From Chloroflexi bacterium HGW-Chloroflexi-3 (GTDB lineage: Bacteria > Chloroflexota > Anaerolineae > Anaerolineales > Anaerolineaceae): DNA of 64,000 nucleotides. The stretch is taken from assembly GCA_002842045.1 (NCBI GenBank), contig PHBX01000001.1, forward strand, positions 108,044 to 172,043. Direction: 5' to 3'. The notes beneath the pieces were generated by a model that saw only the letters and a program-made list of their open reading frames with translations, was not told the origin of the DNA and searched no databases. Both the position numbers and the translations under genes were made by a program. This document shows positions 9,501 to 18,889 of the stretch, in pieces (the stretch's first letter is position 1; the number at the start of each line of letters is the position of its first letter).

Positions 9501-10167
9501 CAGCCTGTAATGTTTTATATTCCAAGAACCTTTTTGTTTGCCGGTCCAAACTTCTCAGCCGAGGTTCTAATTCACTCAGGATATCTGTGACTCTTTCTAA
9601 ATTATGACGAGTTTGTTCGAGACGATTTAAGGAATCTTCTCTTCTCGATCTATACAGACCAATTCCGGCAGCTTCTTCAAAGAATTTCCTTCTTTCATCA
9701 GGTCGAATAGATAACGCAGAATCTACCAATCCTTGACCAATTAAAGTATAAGTCCGTTCGGCCAAACCTGATTGACCAAGCAACTCCTGAATATCTCTCA
9801 ACCTGATTCTCTGCCCGTTCAACAAATATTCATTCTGTCCATCTCGATAAGCCCTTCTGGTAACAGATACTTCCGAAAAATCAATCGGAAGCCATCCATC
9901 TTCATTATTGAATGTAATGGTGGAAGAAGCCATTCCAGCTCTGGATCGTCCTTCACTTCCGGCAAAAATCATATCTTCAGTTTTTCGTCCACGTAATAAC
10001 CGGTAAGATTGTTCCCCTAATACCCATCGAATTGAATCAGCAATATTAGATTTCCCCGATCCGTTTGGGCCAACAATAGCGGTAATTTTTCCCGGAAATT
10101 CGAAATTTGTTTTACTGGCAAAAGTTTTATAACCTTGTAGTTCTAATGACCTTAAGCGTGAAATCAT
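6562..10167 (-). CDS. smc: Chromosome segregation protein SMC
   Basis: 1201 residues, full length. Walker A GPNGSGKS is at residues 33-40. Two long coiled coils flank a hinge at roughly 520-680, and the C-terminal head carries the LSGGE signature and the Walker B segment CVLDEVDAALDEANV. SMC forms a ring with ScpA and ScpB that organises and separates chromosomes; scpA lies in this window at 12358. The gene starts 19 nt after rnc on the same strand, so the two are probably co-transcribed, as in many Gram-positive bacteria. It ends at a shared terminator. Confidence 0.97.
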   Translation of the reverse strand: MISRLRSLELQGYKTFASKTNFEFPGKITAIVGPNGSGKSNIADSIRWVLGEQSYRLLRGRKTEDMIFAGSEGRSRAGMASSTITFNNEDGWLPIDFSEVSVTRRAYRDGQNEYLLNGQRIRLRDIQELLGQSGLAERTYTLIGQGLVDSALSIRPDERRKFFEEAAGIGLYRSRREDSLNRLEQTRHNLERVTDILSELEPRLRSLDRQTKRFLEYKTLQADLQVLLRIWYGYHWNNAQKDLSQSRHVLHEREIHLNNVKNNYEKIEKQFSDIRNQISSKRSTLNELHSQSSTQHLELEKIIRDLAVLDERQRSLHDQEYNQNYDLVRLEEEIKSKELFLENLEAEYQKLTQEVDEAKANLDKAQKSLNERLNIRGQVESVLQKIRRTLFENETKLVEAKAKQNELSERIINLKLSLEKICQEGLDIQKELLEKEKDLEKSKKYLTDSEKSIEIIKKKVLESSTKKHEIDKKLHEKRNFLNKLQSEVIKLNAQYEALIEAEKTLSGFNLGAKNLMNAHRTGKFSGQYQPFSEVLNVPSELEAAIAAALGEFLDSIVLLDNSDPSYAIQYLAKGDQGRAILLPLQWLKNDKEQKLPSINGLVGRASELVKFDHHYRPVVQNLLGKTIIVDNHENAIKALGEFPSHLRFVTLNGEVFQGNGVVFAGKENRSSIIARPRQKQELMRVIEETQERFTILEVEMADLEGEFDTLNDDHNKITQDEQKHYQELQQNQKLVNLRNLDYEKLSQRKQWVENQIKTLEQQLLHSLESEAITKNLLLEIGKKIESQRTESDGLRAKLNEMPIDDFQSNVGHWKTNLAVVDRATNEAQKRLLENRTNIDQNRQRFRSINRRLEDFKNALLEIDDERGVKKAKETELKDEIEKIRQHFIPTENKLKVLEKTFDKLQEEISNAQQTVTIGERYVTQGQLDYSRNKDILENLRRRIEEDFGLVSFEYSSSITGPNPLPFEGLVEQLPIVTEIEPNLEENINRQRAQMRRIGPINPEAEDEYRSVKERFEFLSVQVEDLKKADQDLRQVIAELDELMQREFRKTFDAVAFEFKDLFSRLFGGGSAKLYLTDEENFNNTGIEIEARLPGRREQGLSLLSGGERSLTAVALIFSLLRVSPPPFCVLDEVDAALDEANVGRFCDLLSELGKKIQFIVITHNRNTVQAADVIYGITMGRDSSSQMISLKLDEVSDDLVK

Positions 10168-10186
10168 TTATGAAAGGCTCCATCTG

Positions 10187-10927
10187 TTATTCATTATTAT
10201 TTCTTTGTTTTTGTACAAGTCCTAAGCGGATCAATGCCTGTTGTGCAGCTATTTTCGCTGCGGCTTGTTTACTCGGGCCTTCACCGCTTCCAAATGGTTC
10301 TCCGTTTAACAAAACTTCTACCTGGAATACTTTCGAGTGATCCGGACCGAAGGAATTTCTCGTAACGTATGAAGGAGCAAAATATCCCTGTGATTGTGCC
10401 CATTCTTGAAATAAGCTCTTAGGATCTTCATTTTTGTTATTTAATAAAATATCTTCCGATGCTTCTTTTAGTAAAGTCTCCAGAAATTCATTAACGGCAG
10501 GTATACCCCCATCCAGATAAATCGCACCGACCACTGCTTCAAATGTGTCGCATAATAAGGCAGGACGGGTTCGTCCACCAGCCTGTGCTTCTCCACGTCC
10601 TAACCTCATTGCTTTTCCAAGTTTGATTTGTTCAGCAAAAACTGCCAATTGCTCAGTATGAACCAGTGCAGATCTCATTCTGGTTAGATCCCCTTCTGGC
10701 ATTTCAGGAAAGTGGTGGTACAACCATGATCCAACAACAAAATCCAGGACTGCATCACCAAGAAATTCTAATCGCTCATTGTCTTCTAACGCTTCTGGGT
10801 GTTCATTTAAAAATGAGCGATGTGTTAATGCTCTGCTAAGTAACAACCAATCCGTTATTCGTAACCCCAACCTTTTTGCTAATTCCTGAGGGCTCTCCAA
10901 CTTAGGAGTGTGATTATCACCTTTCAT
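10187..10927 (-). CDS. rnc: Ribonuclease III
   Basis: 246 residues from the ATG at 10927, chosen because AGGAGG (10932-10937) lies just upstream; the frame is open 13 codons further. The catalytic domain has the signature NERLEFLGDAVLDF and the second acidic patch CDTFEAVVGAIYLD. A double-stranded-RNA-binding domain follows (DPKSLFQEWAQSQG, then GEGPSKQAAAKIAAQQAL). It processes rRNA precursors and other double-stranded RNA. It lies upstream of smc and 134 nt downstream of moaDE. Confidence 0.95.
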   Translation of the reverse strand: MKGDNHTPKLESPQELAKRLGLRITDWLLLSRALTHRSFLNEHPEALEDNERLEFLGDAVLDFVVGSWLYHHFPEMPEGDLTRMRSALVHTEQLAVFAEQIKLGKAMRLGRGEAQAGGRTRPALLCDTFEAVVGAIYLDGGIPAVNEFLETLLKEASEDILLNNKNEDPKSLFQEWAQSQGYFAPSYVTRNSFGPDHSKVFQVEVLLNGEPFGSGEGPSKQAAAKIAAQQALIRLGLVQKQRNNNE

Positions 10928-11061
10928 TCTACCTCCTAAGAACTTGCGATGCGGAAGCCACCTCACTTGTAAAAATCAAGTAGCTTACGCACCAAAAGTT
11001 CATCTTCAATTTATTTTCAATTATATTGCGCATTGATATATGTATCAATGGTGCTATTTAT

Positions 11062-11799
11062 TTAATCACCTTTCCCTGGTATGTAATCCCCTTCAATCCA
11101 GGTTTCACCATCTGGGCTAATTTCTTTTTTCCAAATCGGGACGATTTCTTTGATACGATCGATACCATATTTGGCAGCATCAAATACCCCGGTGTGACGA
11201 TGGGCAGCCGAACAGAGAACCACCACAGTTGGTGTTCCTGCATCCATGTAGCCAATTCGCTGGATAATGACTATTTTTTGTACAGTTGGCCATTTATCGT
11301 GAATTTCTTCAGCAACCTGAGCCATTTTTGCTTCCGCCATAGGAATATATGCTTCATACTCCAATCCACTGGTTAATGGATGATCAGAATTATTTGTTTC
11401 TCCCCGTATTACACCAGTGAACATCACAACAGCACCAGTGGTATTTTGAATAGATTGGAATATCAAAGAATTAAAATCAAATTCAGTTGTAGAAACTTCG
11501 ATTATTACATTATTGTCCATTTGACCTCCGCTCACAGGGGGAAAGCAAGCTAATTCTGCGTTTTCAAGAATTACTTCGGAATCGAAAGCAAAATTCTGAT
11601 TAATTGAAATCAACATAACCGGCAAAAAGTCTTTTAACTGGGGATATTCTATAATTAACCGATTCTTGAGGTCTTGAATGGTTGCTCCTTTTTCTATATC
11701 GATTTGAATCTCAGAGGTTCCTACAAGTTCCTTTAATTTGGCAAAAAATAATATTTTAAGATGAATTGGTTCATTGTTGGATTGATTATTATTATTCAT
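11062..11799 (-). CDS. Fused molybdopterin synthase, MoaD-MoaE
   Basis: 245 residues combining both subunits of molybdopterin synthase. Residues about 11-92 are a MoaD ubiquitin-like fold ending PPVSGG, whose Gly91-Gly92 would normally be the free C-terminus that carries the thiocarboxylate sulfur. MoaE begins at once (about residue 94) and includes [12 protein letters not shown], the active-site region [15 protein letters not shown] and [12 protein letters not shown]. The protein would convert precursor Z (cPMP) to molybdopterin. In Mycobacterium a similar fusion, MoaX, is cleaved after the diglycine; I infer the same need here. It overlaps moaC by 8 nt. Confidence 0.92.
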   Translation of the reverse strand: MNNNNQSNNEPIHLKILFFAKLKELVGTSEIQIDIEKGATIQDLKNRLIIEYPQLKDFLPVMLISINQNFAFDSEVILENAELACFPPVSGGQMDNNVIIEVSTTEFDFNSLIFQSIQNTTGAVVMFTGVIRGETNNSDHPLTSGLEYEAYIPMAEAKMAQVAEEIHDKWPTVQKIVIIQRIGYMDAGTPTVVVLCSAAHRHTGVFDAAKYGIDRIKEIVPIWKKEISPDGETWIEGDYIPGKGD

Positions 11800-12274
11800 T
11801 AATTACATCTCCGCTCGTCCCACCTCTTTTTTCAACAAGGCGAATATTTTCAATTCTGGCAGATTTTTCTACAGCTTTGATCATGTCATAAATCGTCAAT
11901 CCAGCAACAGATACCGCTGTCAGAGCTTCCATTTCCACACCTGTCCTGCCATCTGTAATAACCGTAGCTTCAATCTGGACACCAGGTAATTCTTCATCAA
12001 TATTAAGCTCAAGATCAATTTTATTAATGATAAGTGGGTGACACAAAGGAATAAGGTCCGATGTTTTTTTTGCTGCCTGGATACCAGCAATTTTTGCCAC
12101 GGTCAAAACATCTCCCTTTTTTAGCAATCCTTTTTTTATCATCTCAACAGTGGTTGCTAAAAGCACCACCTGCCCTTTTGCTTTCGCAATACGGTGGCTG
12201 ACCGGTTTATCTCCAACATCAACCATACTTGCATTTCCGTTCGAATCTATGTGGGTTAGGTTATTATTTTTCAT
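11792..12274 (-). CDS. moaC: Cyclic pyranopterin monophosphate synthase MoaC
   Basis: 160 residues, normal length. The family core is clear: [19 protein letters not shown], the [13 protein letters not shown] segment, and [23 protein letters not shown]. MoaC works with MoaA to make cPMP from GTP, the substrate of the synthase encoded immediately downstream, so the pair forms a two-step molybdenum-cofactor operon; moaA is not in the window. No SD is visible. A TAAAAT box lies only 6 nt upstream of the ATG, suggesting a leaderless mRNA. Confidence 0.96.
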   Translation of the reverse strand: MKNNNLTHIDSNGNASMVDVGDKPVSHRIAKAKGQVVLLATTVEMIKKGLLKKGDVLTVAKIAGIQAAKKTSDLIPLCHPLIINKIDLELNIDEELPGVQIEATVITDGRTGVEMEALTAVSVAGLTIYDMIKAVEKSARIENIRLVEKRGGTSGDVINE

Positions 12275-12280
12275 TGGTGT

Positions 12281-12286
12281 ATTTTA
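12281..12286 (-). promoter_or_regulatory. -10 box of moaC, leaderless configuration
   Basis: On the minus strand TAAAAT ends 6 nt before the moaC ATG. Transcription would begin at or next to the start codon, and no SD is present. Confidence 0.5.
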
Positions 12287-12341
12287 TCGCATGCTTTCTG
12301 AGTTTGAATGTTTAATAAGTAATCATAAATGCAGATGCTTC

Positions 12342-12350
12342 TGCTATAAT
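12342..12350 (+). promoter_or_regulatory. Extended -10 promoter of scpA, leaderless configuration
   Basis: TGcTATAAT is a perfect extended -10 element. It ends 7 nt before the GTG start of scpA, with no SD, so the mRNA probably begins at the start codon. Confidence 0.65.
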
Positions 12351-12357
12351 TGCTCAT

Positions 12358-13149
12358 GTGGCGCAACAGATTGGTAACTATTATAACCAAGATTATCGAG
12401 TTGATACGGAACTTTATCAAGGTCCTCTTGATATATTATTAGAATTAATCGAAAGTGCTGAATTGGATATCACCAAATTAGCGCTTGCAAAAGTCACAGA
12501 TCAATATTTGGAATACCTGAAAAAAATTAAAATTGAGAATCCATCTGAGGTCTCATCTTTTTTGGTAATTGCATCCAGATTATTACAAATTAAATCTCAA
12601 GCCTTACTCCCAAAACAATCTTTGGAAATCTTTGGTGAAATAGAAGAAGATCCTGGAGAAGCATTAGCCCAACAACTTATTGTTTATAAAAGATTTAAAG
12701 AAATTTCCAAATGGCTTCTAGAACGTGAAGATGAAGGATTACGAACTTATTTACGGATAGCACCACCACCAAAAATAAATTTCCAACCAAAATTAGACCT
12801 GACTGGTATAACATTGGATGATTTGGTGCAGGTAGCCCGAGAAATTTTTGTCAGTGGCTTTCCGCTTCAGAAATTGGAGACAGTCATAAATTTTCCTCGC
12901 CTTACCATTAAGGATCGCATAACAACCATTTTGGATCATTTGCGAAAATTCCGTAAAACCACATTCATGAGTTTGTTAAACCATAAAAATTCTCGGAGTG
13001 AGTTGGTGGTGACTTTTTTGGCATTATTGGAACTGGTTAAAAGACATATAATTGAAGCCAATCAAACCGAGCTTTTTGGAGAAATCGATTTGAATTCCGA
13101 AAACCTTGTTGATGAAAATTTAGAACTTGATATTGAATTTAACGAATAA
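12358..13149 (+). CDS. scpA: Segregation and condensation protein ScpA
   Basis: 263 residues, GTG start. The N-terminal kleisin part has ELYQGPLDILLELIESAELDI and ITKLALAKVTDQYLEYL. The middle has the usual SSFLVIASRLLQIKSQALLP helix. The C-terminus forms the winged helix (TIKDRITTILDHLRKF). ScpA links the SMC heads and binds ScpB. No scpB follows: the next gene on this side is convergent. The GTG was chosen because the ATG two bases earlier opens a different frame. The promoter lies directly upstream, without a leader. Confidence 0.95.
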   Translation: MAQQIGNYYNQDYRVDTELYQGPLDILLELIESAELDITKLALAKVTDQYLEYLKKIKIENPSEVSSFLVIASRLLQIKSQALLPKQSLEIFGEIEEDPGEALAQQLIVYKRFKEISKWLLEREDEGLRTYLRIAPPPKINFQPKLDLTGITLDDLVQVAREIFVSGFPLQKLETVINFPRLTIKDRITTILDHLRKFRKTTFMSLLNHKNSRSELVVTFLALLELVKRHIIEANQTELFGEIDLNSENLVDENLELDIEFNE

Positions 13150-13155
13150 GAAAAT

Positions 13156-13701
13156 TTATTCTTGTTCTTGTGGAAACAAACCTTCAACCATTTCGTATGG
13201 TAAACGGTTACTGAGCCATACCACCATTAAACTGAGATCATCATCACTCAGTGGATAATTCGGGTTATTTTTCCTGAATGAATCGATCAGAACTTCAAAC
13301 GAGTCTTCTTTTGGCCATTCAAGCATAAATCCTGGTAATAAACTCCTATCCGCCTCTATTGGTAATAATTTCCAGGATCTTTCTTCCAGATAGCGAAATA
13401 TCGTCTTTTTCGTCTCAGAATTGATCTCTGACCAGGCACCCAGGACCTGAGCCACAAATTCAGGAGATTTTTTATATGTATCAATACAACCGTTGATTTT
13501 TAAGGGTAATGGAGCTACAGCGCTATTCCTGAAACCTTGCACCCGTACATGGCTCTTGATCAGTGAATTTATTTTCCGTTGTCTTTCCTCCGAAAGTTTA
13601 TTGAAATTACCTAAGACTGATTGAATTACTAATTGTCGGTAATCGTCTAGCATATATTCATTAATTGCATGAAACGGTAAGAATCTAGCATTTTTATCCA
13701 T
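13156..13701 (-). CDS. Conserved-looking hypothetical protein
   Basis: 181 residues, no family recognised. The protein is soluble, with no signal peptide or membrane segment, and looks mostly helical. It has charged stretches and Trp-rich parts (ERSWKLLPIEADRS; MVVWLSNRLPYEMVEG), which suggest a folded domain rather than a random frame. It ends 6 nt from the convergent scpA stop and starts 153 nt from mutS on the opposite strand. Codon use looks like that of its neighbours. Function unknown. Confidence 0.7.
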   Translation of the reverse strand: MDKNARFLPFHAINEYMLDDYRQLVIQSVLGNFNKLSEERQRKINSLIKSHVRVQGFRNSAVAPLPLKINGCIDTYKKSPEFVAQVLGAWSEINSETKKTIFRYLEERSWKLLPIEADRSLLPGFMLEWPKEDSFEVLIDSFRKNNPNYPLSDDDLSLMVVWLSNRLPYEMVEGLFPQEQE

Positions 13702-13854
13702 CTTCTTTTTATAAATACCTTCCTCGCATTAATCTAGAAAGTGTAATTTTACTTGATAAATAACCGATTTTTAAATCTACTTCTTATTTTGCATTTTTAG
13801 TTAAAATTGTTTTGAACTTGCAGAAAAGCAGATGTGAACTTAGAATCAATTTCT

Positions 13855-16425
13855 ATGAGTGAAAACGAAGTCACCCCAATTCGAAGACAATACCTTAATA
13901 TTAAGAAAAACTATCCTGATGCAATTGTTTTTTTCAGATTGGGTGATTTTTATGAAACATTTGATGATGATGCAGAAATAACATCCAGAGAACTGGATAT
14001 TGTGCTGACATCCAGAAACGTAGCTAAAGGAATTCGAATTCCAATGGCTGGTATCCCTTATCATGCTGTCGATAACTATCTTTCCAGATTGATCAACAAA
14101 GGTTATCACGTTGCCATTGCTGAACAATTAAGTGAACCAGATGGACATGGAATTGTGGATCGCGATGTGGTTCGGGTTGTCACACCAGGGACTGTCATCG
14201 AACCAAATCTCCTAAAAAAGGATCAAAATAATTATCTCACCAGTGCAATTATTGATGAAAATCGCGTTGGTATTGCATATGTAGACATCACAACCGGGGA
14301 ATTTAAAGCGACAGAATTGGTTTCTTCTGAGCCATTGAATGAATTAAGATCTGAACTGCTGCGCCTTAATCCAGCTGAAATCTTATTTCCAGAATCTATA
14401 AAAATTCAGAATGAACTTCCCGGTCATATCACTCAATATCCGAATTGGCACTTTGAACCAATCCGTTGTGAGGAAAAACTCAAACATCACTTTAAGGTCA
14501 GTTCCCTTGATGCATTTGGAATAAAGGGAATGACACTTGCCTTGCAGGCTTCAGGAGCAATCATTGACTATCTCAATGATACACAGCCATCTGCCTTAAA
14601 AATTTTGAGTAATATATCCAACTACTCAACCTCAACTTTTATGACGTTGGATGCAGCAACCCGTAGAAATTTAGAATTAACTGAAACGCTTCGTAAAAAT
14701 GAAGTCAAAGGCTCGTTATTGCACATTCTGGATTATGCGATTACCGCAATGGGGAAGCGCTTATTACGTCAGTGGGTCTCACAACCCTTATTGGATATTG
14801 AAGAAATAAAACTCAGGCAGCAAAGTGTTGGTTTTTTCAAAATCAATGGTTTACTGCGTGCTGAGTTATTTGTTCAACTTAAAAAAATAAACGATATCGA
14901 AAGATTGACCAGTCGAGTTATATCCGGGCATGCAATCCCCCGTGACTTGGTGACCATTCGTTCTACGCTCCAAAACCTACCAGAGTTGTTGCAAATATTG
15001 TCCACAATGGATTCTCCTTCATTGAAAAAATTAACAGAAAAAATCCATATTTGTAACCAGGAACTTGAGCTTTTAGAGTCATCCATTGATGATGAACCTC
15101 CAGCAACGCTGCAGACAACCGGGATTATTCGGACTGGATATTCATCTGAATTAGATCAGATCATTAAGGCATCGCAACACGCCCGCGATTGGATCAACTC
15201 ACTAGAAAACATCGAAAGAGAAAGAACGGGTATAAAAACACTCAAAGTTGGCTATAACAAAGTGTTTGGTTATTATATTGAGGTCACCCGAGCCAATAGC
15301 GCTTCGGTACCCCAAGAATATATCAGAAAACAAACTTTGGTTAATGCAGAACGTTTCATTACACCTGATTTAAAAGAATATGAAACACTTGTGCTTAATG
15401 CAGAAGATCGCATCAAGGAAATTGAGCAACGATTATTCAAACAAATTTGCGAACAATTATCCTCCTCCAGCAAGCGGTTATTAGAAACATCTGCGGGGAT
15501 TGCGGAAATCGATGTTCTGGCTTCTTTCGCTGAAGCTGCCTCCTTAGGCAACTATTGCCAACCAGAATTACAGGATTCCCAAATTCTTCATATTTTGGAT
15601 GGTCGCCATCCAGTGGTGGAAAAATCGTTGCAGGGGAAACGGTTTGTTCCTAACGATTCTGTGTTTGAAGAAGGTGAGATGATCCGCATTATCACCGGTC
15701 CAAATATGAGTGGTAAAAGCACCTTCTTACGTCAGGTGGCATTAATTGTTCTAATGGCACAAATTGGCAGTTTCGTTCCTGCCAGTGAAGCAATCATAGG
15801 CATAACAGACCGAATTTTTACCAGAATTGGTGCCCAGGATGAAATTCATGCTGGTCAATCTACCTTCATGGTTGAGATGATTGAAACAGCAAATATTTTG
15901 AATCATGCAACACCAAAGAGCCTTTTGATTTTGGATGAAATCGGACGTGGTACTTCCACCTATGATGGTTTATCAATCGCATGGGCAGTCATCGAACACA
16001 TCCACAACCATCCTGCCATTCGTGCAAGAACCTTGTTCGCGACCCATTATCATGAATTAACTCAATTAAGTGATTTGCTCCCAGGGGTTAGAAATTACAA
16101 TGTTGCTGTTACAGAAGCGGATAACACCGTTGTGTTTTTACATAAGATCATACCAGGTGGAGCGGATCGATCCTATGGGATCCATGTTGGGCAACTGGCT
16201 GGGTTACCAAAGCCAGTCATTCAAAGATCTGCTGAAATTCTCCGGCAATTGGAAATTAGCTCTGGTAAAGCAATCACTATTCAACCGGACCTTCCCCAAC
16301 AATTAACCCTCTTCCCTGAAAACAACCCAATAATCAGTGCGCTTAAAGAATTGGATATCAATTCATTATCACCCATTGAAGCATTAAATAAACTCTATGA
16401 GTGGAAGAAAAAATTTACTGGATGA
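13855..16425 (+). CDS. mutS: DNA mismatch repair protein MutS
   Basis: 856 residues from ATG 13855, starting MSENEVTPIRRQYL. An in-frame GTG at 13834 would add seven residues but has no SD. The mismatch-sensing Phe-x-Glu motif is in GDFYETF. Clamp and connector domains follow. The ATPase has Walker A GPNMSGKSTFLRQ, the LLILDEIGRGTSTYDG Walker B region and the FATHYHELTQL switch. MutS finds mispairs and small loops. No mutL is adjacent. TAGAAT at 13841-13846 lies 8 nt before this ATG, compatible with a leaderless start. Confidence 0.96.
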   Translation: MSENEVTPIRRQYLNIKKNYPDAIVFFRLGDFYETFDDDAEITSRELDIVLTSRNVAKGIRIPMAGIPYHAVDNYLSRLINKGYHVAIAEQLSEPDGHGIVDRDVVRVVTPGTVIEPNLLKKDQNNYLTSAIIDENRVGIAYVDITTGEFKATELVSSEPLNELRSELLRLNPAEILFPESIKIQNELPGHITQYPNWHFEPIRCEEKLKHHFKVSSLDAFGIKGMTLALQASGAIIDYLNDTQPSALKILSNISNYSTSTFMTLDAATRRNLELTETLRKNEVKGSLLHILDYAITAMGKRLLRQWVSQPLLDIEEIKLRQQSVGFFKINGLLRAELFVQLKKINDIERLTSRVISGHAIPRDLVTIRSTLQNLPELLQILSTMDSPSLKKLTEKIHICNQELELLESSIDDEPPATLQTTGIIRTGYSSELDQIIKASQHARDWINSLENIERERTGIKTLKVGYNKVFGYYIEVTRANSASVPQEYIRKQTLVNAERFITPDLKEYETLVLNAEDRIKEIEQRLFKQICEQLSSSSKRLLETSAGIAEIDVLASFAEAASLGNYCQPELQDSQILHILDGRHPVVEKSLQGKRFVPNDSVFEEGEMIRIITGPNMSGKSTFLRQVALIVLMAQIGSFVPASEAIIGITDRIFTRIGAQDEIHAGQSTFMVEMIETANILNHATPKSLLILDEIGRGTSTYDGLSIAWAVIEHIHNHPAIRARTLFATHYHELTQLSDLLPGVRNYNVAVTEADNTVVFLHKIIPGGADRSYGIHVGQLAGLPKPVIQRSAEILRQLEISSGKAITIQPDLPQQLTLFPENNPIISALKELDINSLSPIEALNKLYEWKKKFTG

Positions 16426-16433
16426 TTTCTGGG

Positions 16434-17849
16434 TTAAGTATCCTGAACCATGATACTACTGCGTTCTAAAAATCGGTTGAAAACATCTTCTCCATTTAAT
16501 TTTTTATTATGCGAATGAATAATTCTTAAAAGCGGTAGGAGTTCTGGTAAGTAGTCTTTACCGCTAACCTGCTGTGTCCAATAAATCGCTTGAGCAGCAT
16601 AAGCAATCACGTTTTGGGGTTCTATTCTATCAAAATCTTCAAAAAACCAGCCGCAAGACGTGTACATTCTCTGACGTTCATATTGAGCAGATAATAAATT
16701 ATCAAATTTTAATTCATCAAAACCATCGAGGTTTGGGCTAATCAACTGACGAATGAACACTCCTTTAGACGTATTATCTAGAATCACATCGATGAATCGG
16801 TGTCTTAATTCCCAAATATCTGCTGTGAATTTCGACAATTCAGTTTGATACACCTCATTGACAATTTCACTAACCCTGTCAATAAATTGTCTTAAGTATT
16901 TTTTCCACTCACTATGTGGAGTACAATCACATCCAGTTGACCATCTACTCACACCATGGTGACAACTCCAGGATGTTTTTTCTTTAATTTTTATATACTC
17001 TTTTGGTGGATTATCTTTTAACCACAATCCTGGAAAAATTTGCGAAATATTTTTATTTGTCAATGATCCATTCATGAGGTGCGCTAAAAATTTGTCCCGG
17101 AATGGTTGGTGATGTCCATATAATTCACCGTCGGATGCTAACAACAAGTATTTGGGACTCTTCGGATTGCTATTGTGAATCAGGTTTGGCATAACAAAAT
17201 TATTAGCAAAAATGTCTGCATTAATCGTAGTTATTGGATTGAAACTAATTTGTGTACTCAGATCTTGATGGTAAAAAAATACAGCAATCCGCTTATGATC
17301 TGATAATTTTACCCAATATGGTTGCGTAATATCCAGGTTTTCTGACACAGCTTGCCATGGAGCAAGTATTGTGAATTCAATCCCAAAATTAACCAGGATT
17401 TCAAGTGTTTCCATATCTACAGCAGTTTCCGGTAACCAGGCTCCAGCTGGCCGATGTCCAAATCGATGCTTATAATCTTCAATACCCCATAAGATTTGGG
17501 TAATTTTATCTTCCTTATTGGCTAATGGCAAAATTGTATGATGATAAGGTTGGGCAAGTGCGTTTCCGACGCCAAATTTTTCAAAATTTTCCCGTTCTTG
17601 AGAAATAATTCTTGTATAAATATCAGGATATTTCTTCTCCATCCAATTTAATAACGTTGGCCCAAAATTGAAGCTGATTTTTTTGAAATTCTCCAACTCT
17701 GTATTGGGCAAATAACAATGACTGAAAATTAATTCATTCCAATTTTTATATGGGAATGCTCCACGTTCTTCTGGAATTTCGCCTGTTATTGGATCTTCAC
17801 GAGAGGGTTGATAAAAATGGCCATGAACACAAAAACCTATATCACTCAT
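16434..17849 (-). CDS. Glycoside hydrolase family 57 protein (DUF3536-associated type)
   Basis: 471 residues from ATG 17849 (AAAGGA just upstream; a TTG seven codons earlier is less likely). GH57 hallmarks are the N-terminal CVHGHFYQPSREDP, the AGAWLPETAVD segment with the likely catalytic Glu, and LLASDGELYGHHQPF with the likely acid/base Asp. SCHHGVSRWSTGC supplies further conserved residues. The substrate is probably an alpha-glucan, but this subgroup is little studied. Many relatives with a DUF3536 tail are near 800 residues, so this is a short form. It lies 17 nt downstream of the epimerase gene and is convergent with mutS (8 nt apart). Confidence 0.82.
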   Translation of the reverse strand: MSDIGFCVHGHFYQPSREDPITGEIPEERGAFPYKNWNELIFSHCYLPNTELENFKKISFNFGPTLLNWMEKKYPDIYTRIISQERENFEKFGVGNALAQPYHHTILPLANKEDKITQILWGIEDYKHRFGHRPAGAWLPETAVDMETLEILVNFGIEFTILAPWQAVSENLDITQPYWVKLSDHKRIAVFFYHQDLSTQISFNPITTINADIFANNFVMPNLIHNSNPKSPKYLLLASDGELYGHHQPFRDKFLAHLMNGSLTNKNISQIFPGLWLKDNPPKEYIKIKEKTSWSCHHGVSRWSTGCDCTPHSEWKKYLRQFIDRVSEIVNEVYQTELSKFTADIWELRHRFIDVILDNTSKGVFIRQLISPNLDGFDELKFDNLLSAQYERQRMYTSCGWFFEDFDRIEPQNVIAYAAQAIYWTQQVSGKDYLPELLPLLRIIHSHNKKLNGEDVFNRFLERSSIMVQDT

Positions 17850-17866
17850 ATTTTTTCCTTTTTGTT

Positions 17867-18757
17867 TCAAGTTGTAAGAAAATCCAATGATTGGGTAAAC
17901 CTGGCTGGCAAAATACCATACTGTCTAGGTAAAATATCCAGTGCAGTTGTTCGATCCTCTGCCAGACTGTCTAGCCAATACAATGAAATTGGAAATTTCG
18001 GGATTATTTGATCGATATAAACCACAAACATTCTAAGATATGCAGGAGAAACATTGATTACATACCTGCGAATGTTTATTTTGTTCATGATAATTTCAAT
18101 AATTTCGCGGAAGGTAAAAACTTCTCCCCCACCGAGCTCAATAATTTGGTTCGTTAATTCTGAATTCTTTATAGATAAGTTAAGGCAAGCAATCAGATCA
18201 TCCACACTTAGTGGTTGTAAAGCGCTATCCCCTTTTCCAGGCACAAGAAAGAAGCCGGGCGATAAACGTAACATTTTCGCAAATGCTTCCACAAATTGAT
18301 CACCTTTACCAAAAATGTGTGAGGTTCTCAAAATCGTATAAGGCACATCACTATTGACGATTTCTTTTTCTGCCAATGCTTTTGCTTTTAATACCGGAAA
18401 TGCTGAATTCTGATCAGCACCGAGATGACTCAGGTAAATGAGTTGGGATATTTTACTTTTCCTGGCAGCCTGTAAAAGAGACCTGGTTCCATTTACGTCG
18501 ACTTCCATTAAGTTGGCTCTTGAAGATAACCTTTCCGAACCAGCTAAATGAAAAACAACATCAATACCTTTTAATGCTGCCCTTAATCCCCTCTCATCGT
18601 TTAAACTACAAACTACAGCTTCTATTGGGATACCTTTGGGAAGATCTGGATTTTTTTGAGATGGTTTTAGTAAAGTGCGTACCTCAAAACCATTTTCAAC
18701 TAACAATTTAACCAAATTTCTGCCAATGAATCCGGTTCCGCCAGCTACTAAGATCAT
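17867..18757 (-). CDS. NAD(P)-dependent epimerase/NmrA-like SDR protein
   Basis: 296 residues. The N-terminal Rossmann motif GGTGFIG is at residues 6-12, followed by the DVVFHLAG strand and LIYLSHLGAD. The usual Y-x-x-x-K catalytic pair is not obvious (the region reads FPVLKAK), as in the atypical SDR group that includes NDUFA9-like proteins, so a binding or quinone-related role is possible. A C-terminal hydrophobic stretch near residues 235-250 may touch the membrane. A perfect extended -10 lies 8 nt before the ATG and there is no SD. Confidence 0.8.
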   Translation of the reverse strand: MILVAGGTGFIGRNLVKLLVENGFEVRTLLKPSQKNPDLPKGIPIEAVVCSLNDERGLRAALKGIDVVFHLAGSERLSSRANLMEVDVNGTRSLLQAARKSKISQLIYLSHLGADQNSAFPVLKAKALAEKEIVNSDVPYTILRTSHIFGKGDQFVEAFAKMLRLSPGFFLVPGKGDSALQPLSVDDLIACLNLSIKNSELTNQIIELGGGEVFTFREIIEIIMNKINIRRYVINVSPAYLRMFVVYIDQIIPKFPISLYWLDSLAEDRTTALDILPRQYGILPARFTQSLDFLTT

Positions 18758-18765
18758 ATGTCCAA

Positions 18766-18774
18766 ATTATATCA
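18766..18774 (-). promoter_or_regulatory. Extended -10 promoter of the epimerase gene, leaderless configuration
   Basis: On the minus strand TGaTATAAT ends 8 nt before the ATG at 18757. No SD lies between. Confidence 0.65.
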
Positions 18775-18889
18775 GAGCTTGACCTTGATTTTGGCTTTTT
18801 GTAAAAAAAATCGTGACATATTTATCGATAAAATCTGGCATAAGACTTGCTACGTTAAGTTCAAATCCAATATTAATTAAGAGGATTCA

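Noticed and set aside
11026..11376. 116-codon open frame antisense to the MoaE part
   Set aside because: Reverse strand of a conserved enzyme domain; no family resemblance and no promoter or SD.
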